A stretch of DNA of 64,000 nucleotides from Rallus limicola (Eukaryota > Chordata > Aves > Gruiformes > Rallidae). Below, one piece after another: positions 55,401 to 64,000 of the stretch; the first letter of the stretch is position 1, and the number at the start of each line of letters is the position of its first letter. The DNA is taken from positions 620,001 through 684,000 of the forward strand of contig JAKCOZ010000009.1 in assembly GCA_022605955.1 (NCBI GenBank). Direction: 5' to 3'. The position numbers were made by a program, and so were the translations under genes. Under the pieces are notes generated by a model. It was not told the DNA's origin and made no database searches. It worked only from the letters and a program-made list of their open reading frames with translations.

Positions 55401-58400
55401 AGCAAGTGCTAAATCAGCTCTGACAGATTAAAACCTTTCAGAATCTCTGAGATAACTTATGAACAGCAAATATTTTTGAAACCTACCCGATTGCATGCAA
55501 TATTAGCATAGTGCATGAGAATCCCAGTGATGAACTGGGACCTGCTGGTTTGAAATGCCATACAAACGCAGAAGGAGAAAGAGCTGAGGTGATGCTTACC
55601 CTGGAGGCCCCATCACTCCAGCTGCTCAACCTCAGGACATGTAACCTGATGTGAGCTGAGTCAATATAAACATTCAAGACCATTTCAACCTGGTTACAGA
55701 GCATGAGAAAGGAAGCATCAGGGAGTGGGGACGGAGCCTGGCAGGGCTGGAGGTGCTAGGGGATCTTCCCTGCCAAAACACGCCCACCAGCAACTGCCAC
55801 AAGCAAGGGTGGGATCAAGCAGGATTAGGATAGTAGGATGATGTGGTAACTGTGAGGGGGTTACTTTTCTGGCATTTTCTAATCAAAGCGAAGCAGTGCA
55901 GCACACCACAATGTCCTTTTCCAAGTGATTTTTTGGAAATGGGAGTTTTTATTGCGGTTATGTTCTCTGCCCCCTGGAGAACAGATGTTGTTGATGGGAG
56001 AAAAATAACCAAACTGTTTTAGTAATAAATCTCAACGGGATTCAGTTGAAATAAAAGCTGCCCCACCATCTCTACTAACAACAAATAGGTATCAATCAAA
56101 AGAGTTTACAACCAGAGCAAGGTGGGGTAACATACCTGTTAACGAAACACAAAGAACCTAAACAAATTATTTTTTTCTCTACTTTCCAGAGATTTTCTTT
56201 GACACTAAGGGCTGTTTTTCTTTCACCTTACAATTCATTACATTTTCTTTGGAAAGCCAGTCAAACTTGCAAAACTCACTTTAATGTAAATACACTCGCT
56301 AAGACCTCTGGAAAAAGGCAAAAGTGGAGATAAATCTCTTAGTAAAATTTTGTACCTTGTTTGTGCAACCTGAGCTGGTCACTGATACATTTTCTACCCC
56401 TGTGAGTTCCTGTGTTGTCCCTTCTGTTACGACTGTGTCTTTATCGCTCCACAAACAGCTGCAAAAACCCCACGGTCCCTGGCTGCAATCTCAGCCCACT
56501 CTGCTGCTTTTCATTTCCAAAATACCTTCCATACTGGCTGAAGTCAGAAGGCACGTTGTCAAAAGGCAGGTTTTAGTGCATAGACACAGCTGAATGCCAG
56601 CAACGCTGCAACCTCAAACCAGGTTTCGATGAGAAATTTCTCTGGAAGCACAAGTCATCACACCTTGCTGTGCTTTTCCAGCTTTTCCTGCTCGGGGCGG
56701 TTGGCATGGGTGCAGCACAGTGTGAATGAATGTCCACCTGGCCACAGGGCCAGCACTGCCTCACACCCAGGCTGCACAGCAAAACGCGGTGCGGAAGCCT
56801 GCAGTAACGCAGGGTGCTCACGCCTGCCCTGCCCATCAGCCCTAGGCTGCTTTGCAGGAGGTTTGGGCAGCAGTCAAATAACATGTGAATCTGCATCTAC
56901 TTATTACAGCAGAAAGATGAGGTCACTTGATGGGGAAATCCTGTTGCTTACAGAGGCTGTTTTAATTCCTGGTTCTTTGCAGTTCAGGAAACTAATCCCT
57001 GCTTTGATGACTGCACACACAAAAATGTTCCATTATAACACCGAAGGAGAAGTGGTGAAAACGCTGGTAGGCTCCAGTGAATAGCCAGCTGTCCTGGGAA
57101 GCAGCTGTCCCTTCCAGGCCGACATGAACATACTGGACAAACCCAGCAGGTCTAATTAGAAAAGAGGCTCCTGGATAATGGTGTTGTTGCCTATGGAATG
57201 TCTGAAGGGCATGACTGTCCTCTGAATTTGTGCGGGATTGGGAAGCACTGTAAGGGACATTGATTAACACAAATGCACTGCTCTTTCTCCACCCGCAAAT
57301 GGATCTTGCCAGCCGAGGTAGTTACGTGTCAGATTTGTGGACAGATGTGGTCTCCTGCATGGAGGCATGCATTCCTCATGTAGCATTGCTCACCACCAAG
57401 TTTATCTCCCTTTAAAGATGATGTCATGTTTTCATCCTACATATTATCCCTCTACAGTTATTACTTTTTGGCACAGAAACCCATGCAAAGCTGGCAGCCG
57501 GTCCTCTGAACGGGCAACGTGCCACTGCAGCAGATGGGTGAGCAATGAAACGAGCACGAGTGGCAAGTCAGACCCCATCAGGACAGCTCCCTTTCCAGGA
57601 ACAAGGAACTGGCATTCGGGAGGGTTGTTCAGCACCTAAAATACAGGTGTAATGATAGGAATCATTTGTATTGCAGATTAATGTTGAAGAATGCAAGTTA
57701 CCAATCACAGACTCACAAAGTATGAAAGGTCTTCTTGTGGTTACTTCAGAAATGAGTTGCACAGATGAAAACACTGAGTCAATGAATTGTTTTTCTACTC
57801 CACTTTCTTAAGCTAAGAGTTTTTGAGGATGAAATGCAGGGAAAACAAAAACCCACGAAATGAGCAATAAACATGAAAAATTCCCTACAAATTTAACAGT
57901 ATCAGAAGGTCTGATATGGAATGGTTTTTAAGAACTTAGTTAGAAAAGGAAGCTTCTGCTTAGGTTTTGTTTTCAATAATGCTACAACAATTAAAATTTC
58001 TAAATTCAATAGTGTTAACCTGTGTCTCTCTAAAAAGGAAGGAGTGAGAAATCTATACTATAAGATGCTGGAGCTTCTTTTTGCTTTTGGAAAAGCACTT
58101 GGGAGTTAGTAAAAAGTTATTTATGCTTCCTTTTGTTTTTAGAAATGGATTAACATTCTTATTGTATGTTTTAATACATTTTGGTTATATAAATTTGGCT
58201 AAAGAGAAATGTACCAGGTTTCGGGCATCTTAGCATTTCTGAATTGATTATAAAGCACTAGATTGCCTATAACAGGATTGTTTATAATAAGCTGTAAAAG
58301 GGTATCTTTCCTCAGCAATCATGTAATATAGATTTTTTTAAAAAGGAAACCAAAAATAAAGTCTTAAGTTTTACACTAAAATTAAATACTAAAAAATTAA

Positions 58401-58570
58401 GGTATTGGGCAACTTTGGATATAAACACATTTTATGCATGATTTAAATTTAATATCTGCAGAATACCTCTATATTCTCAGCAAATAGGAGTTAGTATAGC
58501 AGACTTATCCCCAGTGTCACTATAAATGGGTCCTATTCAATAGCTGCTGTTCATGTGAGGCAGCATAAAA

Positions 58571-58590
58571 ACAACCAACCAACCAAACCA
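58571..58590. repeat. (CCAA)n short repeat
   Basis: About four to five CCAA units, 170 bp upstream of the acceptor of the second BRINP3 exon. Confidence 0.8.
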
Positions 58591-58759
58591 CACCTGAAAT
58601 AGTACCTGTGTCCATCTGTTTAGGCACTGAAATATCTGCGTAGGGATAACAACATCAGGTAGCGACTGCAGAAAACTTCTACTTCCCCCCCTTATTTCTG
58701 GCAAACTGTGGCTTGCAGGTGTCCCTGATGGGCTCTGTGGTTTCTGTTTCCTTGCTCAG

Positions 58760-58950
58760 GAGAGGAGTCACTCACGATTTTTGTGGACAAACGGAAGCTG
58801 AGCAAGAGGTCGGAAGGAAGTGATCTCAGCACGAACAGCTCTGCGGTGACCCTGGAGACCCTGCACCAACTTGCAGCCTCCTACTTCATCGACAGGGACA
58901 GCACATTGCGCAGGCTGCACCACATCCAGATTGCCTCCACTGCCATAAAG
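58760..58950 (+). CDS. BRINP3: BRINP3 internal coding exon (MACPF domain, continued)
   Basis: This is also exactly 191 bp, between an acceptor ending in CTCAG (58759) and a donor GTAGGG at 58951. Its first two bases complete the Gly codon begun in the previous exon, so the junction reads Leu-Gly-Gly-Glu-Glu-Ser-Leu, as in the BRINP family. Sixty-three codons follow, ending on a complete Lys codon (Ala-Ile-Lys). The peptide has a variable Ser-rich stretch with an N-glycosylation sequon Asn-Ser-Ser (exon residues 25-27), then the conserved segment LETLHQLAASYFIDRDSTLR and the block RLHHIQIASTAIK. The stretch KRKLSKRSEGSDLSTNSS resembles BRINP3; the BRINP2 equivalent, as I recall it, is longer and Gly-rich. 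The next exon should begin with Val-Thr-Glu-Thr-Arg-Thr or Thr-Glu-Thr and is not found in the remaining 5 kb. Retention of the following intron would add about 16 codons and then stop at 58999-59001. Confidence 0.94.
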
Positions 58951-60204
58951 GTAGGGCGGTCCTCTGGGATCAACCTGCAGATGTATTTCCAGATTCACTA
59001 GCTGCTTTCTCAGGAGAAATGTGTTTTGATTAGTAAGAAAACACTCGTTAAGAGAAGAAATTATGTTCTGAACTTATTCACCTGAATCAAGGCATCCGAT
59101 TGAATGTGAAGATTCTAACTTTGAAAAGGGTTTAATGCACTAAAAATGTGTTACTCTTGATGAGTGATAAATAACTTGAATGAGATGAACATCATAGCAG
59201 TTTTTTCATTGAGATGATCTCCTTTATATGTGTGCTCAGCAACTGCGTTTATAGATGGACTGATGTTAGTGTATGGGTGCATACAGTTCCCTCATACATC
59301 TTTACCCTCTTTCTTTTTCTTCTTTTGCAAAACATAGTTATTGTACTCCTGTGACTGGAACTTTTTTGGGTTTTTTAACTGACCTTTGGAACGGTTTGGA
59401 GCTCTTGATTCTGCAGTTTTGTGAGGGCACATCATATTTTCTCTTAGGAAATACTTTCAGTACAGTTTGTCAGTTGAAGCATCCTGTCTACTGACTGCTG
59501 TAGGTCACTGGTGGCACTGGAGGATGCTTGGCTGTGGCCAGTGCCACAGCAGGTATTATGTAAAGCAAAAAAAAACTTTTTCTGAGCATCTCCCAGGCTA
59601 ATGTGGCTCATTTGAAATAACTTGTCAGTCCATGAAAAGCAAATAAAATTTTAGCTTGCAGTGGAATATGCATTAATTAAGAAGCTTTTAATGTAAGATG
59701 TGATTGAGAATCCATTCTGGTCATTGGATCTTTCCATTGGTAACTACAGTCTTTAATAAAAGACCTTCTGAAGCCAATTGCAGTTTCCAGCTACCTTAGC
59801 TGTTACTCAAGTAAATACAAATTTACCTCCTTGGGAGCATCAGGGCCTTTACAGTGAGAAGGATATCACCAGAATTTGTGACTTGGCAGAACCTGTTCAG
59901 TTTGGCTGCTGGTAGATGGAGGCTATTACTCCTGCCCCATTAATCATGGGCTGGCAGAATGGCAGCTAATGCAGTTCAGAGTTCAGAGCTGGCCACATGC
60001 AGGTGCAGGACAGCATTTGGCTGTTCAGGCAGCACAGCTGAAAATGAGAACCAACAGAGTGAGATGTCAGCTGAGGGCTGGCCATCAGATCACAGTCGTG
60101 CTGCAGACCATTGTATGAACGTTCACAGTCTTATTGTTTATCATGTAGATGTACATCTAACTTTAAAACTAGGCACCTTGCATAAAATCATATGCAAAAC
60201 TTTA

Positions 60205-60780
60205 TACACCAATCAGCTTGGTGTCGTTGGAAAACTTGCTGAGGGTGCACTCAGTCCCACTATGCACATGACATAGTTGTTAAACAGCACTGATCCCTGT
60301 ACCAACCCCTGATCCCTGGCTGCTCAGTCTCTCTGTCCCAGGCTCCTGCCCTTGCTCCCACCCTCTGTAGGCTTCTTTTTAGCATTTGAGTTTGCCTTGG
60401 AGCTCTTTGTTCATCCCTTCATCCTGACGTTTTTGCCTGACTTCCTCTGTTGGGATTCATTGCTCCTGAACTTGGAGGAGTTGATCCTTGATCTATAGGG
60501 CCTCACCTGCTCAGTCTCTCTGGTTCAATACTGGCCATGCAAACCCACAGCAGGTGGCTTGTACCAGATGACAACTATAGTGTCACCTGTCCCAGCCCTC
60601 CCTTTAATCCTTACCCATGAATTCTTGGTTGGCTCCTCATCTACAGAGTTAGATGTCTGTCTTCCAGCAGATCAGCTTGAGGGCTGATTCAAGAGAAGTG
60701 ACACCCTGAGGAGCTTGGTGACCATGAGTCAGGTCTGTGCCTTCCCCTCCGGGGCTGCTCCAGGGAGGACAGTAAACCTA
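60205..60780 (-). mobile_element. CR1 LINE remnant with internal deletions
   Basis: Read on the - strand, this is a scrambled piece of CR1 ORF2. On the right (about 60510-60660) is sequence from the endonuclease region, then the endonuclease-RT linker (about 60310-60505, with the block AACTTGGAGGAGTTGATCCT), then a short RT piece ending in LSKFSNDTKL at about 60214-60243. At least two deletions remove the sequence between these blocks: one near 60496-60505 and one near 60305-60312, which takes out the RT core. The element has no 3' UTR or tail because it ends just after the DTKL motif. Identification is from remembered CR1 sequence; the right boundary is approximate. Confidence 0.78.
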
Positions 60781-62211
60781 CTGCATTTTACACTGTAAAC
60801 TACTGCACAATTCTTAATGTTTTCAGCTTCTCTATATAATGCTTCCTTAATAGGTTAAGGTCTAAGCTGTTTCAAGATAGGACATGGAGAGGGATCCATT
60901 AAGTTACAAAGCTAAATCACCAACACGTCAGTATTAGGTGAGAATGATCAAGATCAATTAATCTTCCAGGGAAAAAAATCACCAGCAAATAATAATAAAT
61001 ATTTGTTTTCCCCAAAACTACAATTTCACTTTGGAAAGCAACACATAGTGAAACATTATTCATTCTTATGTAATTAAAACAATGAATCCTTGAGCAATTC
61101 TTATATTCTTCATTCAGATTCTTTGATATAGGCAATAGCTGATTTTTTTTCCTTACAGGTCTTGATACATAATTTTGTGGAATTGGTGCAGGAAGGTAAT
61201 ATTTTGATAAATTTACAATTAAGGTTTTCTATCAAAAACTAAGGTATGTTACCAGAAAAAGAAAGCATTAAGAAGGAAGGAAGTAGAATTAACATTAAAA
61301 TTTTCATGTTTAATTATTACGTATCTAGTGAAAAACTATACCATTTAGAGAGAAATCAACGTGCAGCATGAGGAAATGGAGAGATATGTATTTGATGAAA
61401 CAAGTTCGTTAATAAAATCTGTAATCAAATTTGTTAGCTGTGACATAATTATTCTTAAAAAATAACATGAGTACAACTGATTGAGGCTTTGAGTTAATCA
61501 CATAGACAATAAATTGTTTATTCCACACTAAGAAAGGTAAAATCTCCACGTTACATTTTCCAACTGGAAATTAAATGTCCATGGGAGCTACTCAGAGCCT
61601 ATATCAATATTTAACTTATTTAAAAGTCCCTGATACATACATTCTTTCAATATTATTTTAATGCATGCATTTTAGTGTAAGTGGTTAGGCTTATATGCTA
61701 AATCAACAGTTTGCAGCCTCAAGGGCCTCATTGGAAACTCACCAAGTGCCTGAGGGCTGCATGTAATTTGCATATGCATTTACATGAATGTACATCCTGT
61801 TGTGTTTGAAATATTAGAGATCCAACATTGCTTCCTTTGCATGCTCATTTTAGAAGCTTTTTCCTATGAAAATTTCTCTTCAGCTGCACTGCTGGCCGTT
61901 AGTTCTCCCTATTAACGTCCCTATTAGGATGATGCGCTGTGCTCTCTCTTGTTAATAAAATCCTGTACAGTTGTGGGAGCAGAATAAAGTCAGCAAATGT
62001 CGCTCTTTCCCTCTGTGGTACCTTTAATGAGCAACATTCTCAGCTCTTCCACTTTGGTGGTGTTACCGCTTCTGTGCAGATGTGTGAATTTGCACCTATT
62101 GAAGACCTAACCATAGTTGCAGGCTCAAGGGATGGTGAAGTGGCCTGAGACTCAAAACTATGCAATAACCTTAATCCATATGACTAACCTTTTCCTTTGC
62201 TGATTGACAGA

Positions 62212-63517
62212 TGGTGTGAACAAGACATCAAGGTCTTGAGTTATTGTAGCAGCCACTGTCTCAAAGAGGGAAAAGGATCCTTGCACAGGAGTTATCAGAG
62301 CTCACTGAAAGAGCTTTAAACCAGCTTTGAGGGAGGAAAGGGATAAAACCAAACTGGCTAGACATAAGCCTGGGGATGGTGCGCTGGTGAGGTCCCTCTG
62401 TGTGCTGTCTCAGTGGAGGTAGCAGGTGGAGATCCACGAGGCAGCAAAGATGCAAGGGTTGCTGATGTTGTTTAGGTGTTGGAAATCATGGAAGTGTCTG
62501 AGTATGGTCAGGTAGGAATTAGGGTTTCCCTCTTCTGTGGAGCTGGATGGGATCCACCCAAGGGCACTGAGGGAGATGGCAAAGTGCTTACCAAGCCACT
62601 TTCCATCATTTATCAGCAGTCTTGGCTAACTGGGAAGCTCACAGTTGACTGGAGATTGGCAAATGTAATGCCCATCCACAAGAAGGGCTGAAAGGAGGAT
62701 CCAGGGAGCTACAGGCCTGACTTCAGTGCCAGGGAAGGTTATGGAGCAGATCATCTTGGGTGTCGTCACACACGGCATGTACAGGACAAGCTGGTGATCA
62801 GGGCCAGTCAGCATGGGTTCATGAAAGTCAGGTCCTGCTTGAGTAACCTGATCTGCTTCTGTGACCAGGTGGCCTGTTTAGTGGATGAGGTAAAGGTTGT
62901 GGATGTTGTCTACCTGGGTTTTAGTAAAACCTTTGACACCATTTCCCACAACGTTCTCCTGGAGAAACTGGCTACTCATTTCTTGGACAGGCATACACTC
63001 GCTGGGTAAAATCTGGCTGAATGGCCTGGCCCAGAAACGTATGGGGAACAGAGTTTGATCCAGTTGGTGACAGGTCACAAGTGGTGTTCCCCAGCGACCG
63101 GTTTTGAGGCCAGTTCTGATTAGTATCTTTGTCAGTGATCTGGACAAGGGGATCAAGGCCACCTTAAATAAGTTTGCAGATGGCACCAAGTTGTGTAGTA
63201 GGGTGTATCCAGATGGCTGTCAGTCTCTTTTCCCATGTAACGTGATAGGATGAGAGAAAATGGCCTCAAATTGCACCAGGCAAAGCTTAGATTGGATATT
63301 AGGAAATATTTATTCACTGAAAGGATTGTCAGTCACTAGAACTTGTTGCCTAGGGAGGTGGTGGAGTCACCATCCCTTGAGGTATTTAAAAGATGCATAG
63401 ATGTAGTGCTTAGGGACACTGTTTAGCGGTGGACTTGGCAGTGCTGAGTTAATGGTTGGACTCGATGATCTTAGAGCTCTTTTCCAACCTAAACTATTCT
63501 GTGATTGTGTGATTCTA
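62212..63517 (+). mobile_element. CR1 LINE, 5'-truncated with internal deletion
   Basis: This is the largest mobile-element remnant in the window. From about 62500 the + strand encodes degraded CR1 reverse-transcriptase sequence: PLSIIYQQSWLTG, then DWRLANVMPIHKKG, a stop at 62692, SQHGFMKVRSCLSNLI near 62800, FSKTFDTISHNVLLEKL near 62930, and KFADGTKL at about 63171-63193. Stops and frameshifts make it non-functional. Immediately after that motif the sequence jumps to the 3' part of the element, so the C-terminal part of ORF2 is missing. The 3' end has the usual CR1 tail: a GGTTGGACTCGATGATCTTA-type block near 63454 followed by two degenerate 8-mers (ATTCTGTG, ATTGTGTG). The segment 62212-62475 resembles upstream CR1 sequence, but that boundary is uncertain. 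Confidence 0.88.
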
Positions 63518-64000
63518 AATGACCCCGGATTATTTTTTTCTAGAAGCCATAATGCCACCAGTGTCAGTAATGAACTTCTGAAGTACGTCCAAGCGATTGT
63601 GCAGAGCAGATGAGAAACACATTGGTGACAGGGTAAATTAAATGTTACTGAATCCTCTCACTACAAAGGATAAACACAGCTATGTTCAGCAAGGGTAATG
63701 GTGCCAGTTGATACAGTGAGGAGGCTGTTGTTCCTGTAGCTGTCTTTTGGAGGTGTCTTCTTTCTTTCAAGAACACTTCTTCTGTCAATGGAGTTGGGGC
63801 AGGTGAATACAGCGTAGGTGTTCCCTTCAGGTCCAGTATCTGTGGGACAGCCACGGTGCAACAAAAGAACAGGGGGACAGAAGAACAGATGCAGACATTG
63901 AATTCTCCACCAACCATTTACAGCCAGATTACAGCCCATTTATTCCATCTGAGTGAGAAAGAATAAACATCTTTGAGAATGTGCCCTCTAATTTCAATTA

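Larger units (their letters stand above)
49324..58759 (+). other. BRINP3: Complete BRINP3 intron (9436 bp, phase 1)
   Basis: The intron is bounded by GT at 49324 and AG at 58758-58759 and interrupts a Gly codon after its first base. It contains a CR1 3' fragment near 52.3 kb, a possible ancient palindromic repeat near 51.2 kb, and otherwise AT-rich unique sequence. The open frame at 56629-57084 (151 codons) and smaller ones match nothing I recognise and lack splice or codon signals. I see no RNA gene or promoter in it. Confidence 0.9.
58951..64000 (+). other. BRINP3: Start of the downstream BRINP3 intron
   Basis: This runs from the donor GTAGGG at 58951 to the end of the window. It contains two CR1 remnants, on the - strand near 60.2-60.7 kb and on the + strand near 62.2-63.5 kb, separated by AT-rich sequence at 60.8-62.2 kb in which I recognise nothing. 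The block at 59840-60120 is richer in G and C than its surroundings and matches no repeat I know. No further BRINP exon was seen. Confidence 0.8.

Noticed and set aside
56629..57084. 151-codon open frame with several cysteines
   Set aside because: No recognisable domain and overlapped by open frames on the other strand; inside a BRINP3 intron.
49133..58950. BRINP2 as the identity of the gene
   Set aside because: The distinguishing positions ([21 protein letters not shown], short Ser-rich linker) fit BRINP3 better; BRINP2 remains the alternative if recalled differences are wrong.
62476..63009. Open frames that look like a reverse-transcriptase gene
   Set aside because: They are CR1 ORF2 fragments with stops and frameshifts, not a host gene or an active element.
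1..64000. Bacterial or phage features such as operons, CRISPR arrays, tRNA arrays or defence genes
   Set aside because: The spliced vertebrate exons, long introns, CR1 elements and AT-rich background exclude a prokaryotic window; no such arrays were seen.

Overview
The window looks like a piece of a bird nuclear genome: AT-rich, almost entirely non-coding, with two short spliced exons of a brain-expressed gene and the usual avian interspersed repeats. The repeats point to birds in particular: CR1 LINE 3' ends carrying the ATTCTGTG-type 8-mer tail, 5'-truncated CR1 reverse-transcriptase remnants, and two solo LTRs of endogenous-retrovirus (ERVL-like) type that I recognise from bird genomes. 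The exact species cannot be read from this sequence.

The only gene I can support is BRINP3 (FAM5C), on the + strand. Two consecutive internal coding exons are visible at 49133-49323 and 58760-58950. They are joined in frame by canonical GT-AG sites and together encode about 127 residues of the MACPF-type domain, including the YGTHF signature. I identified neither the exons with the start codon and signal peptide nor the exons with the C-terminal part, so the gene runs out of the window on both sides. Positions 1-49132 are the 3' part of a very long upstream intron (or several introns), 49324-58759 is a complete 9436-bp intron, and 58951-64000 is the start of the next intron.

Layout. 1-13.7 kb: plain intron with one CR1 tail (4.7 kb) and small tandem repeats. 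13.8-14.5 kb: solo LTR. 16.4-17.2 kb: two CR1 fragments in opposite orientation. 18-36 kb: intron with a ~235-bp sequence present twice (23.9 and 29.1 kb), an (AT)n tract and several low-complexity tracts. 36.66-37.09 kb: second solo LTR. 39.6 kb: CR1 tail. 49.13 and 58.76 kb: BRINP3 exons, with a CR1 tail at 52.3 kb between them. 60.2-60.7 kb: internally deleted CR1 on the - strand. 62.2-63.5 kb: the largest CR1 copy, on the + strand.

No tRNA, rRNA, CRISPR, operon or microbial feature was seen, and I find no convincing new biological system. The most unusual observations are that three separate CR1 copies all break just downstream of the same reverse-transcriptase motif, the unexplained duplicated 235-bp unit, and a perfect 21-bp palindrome.
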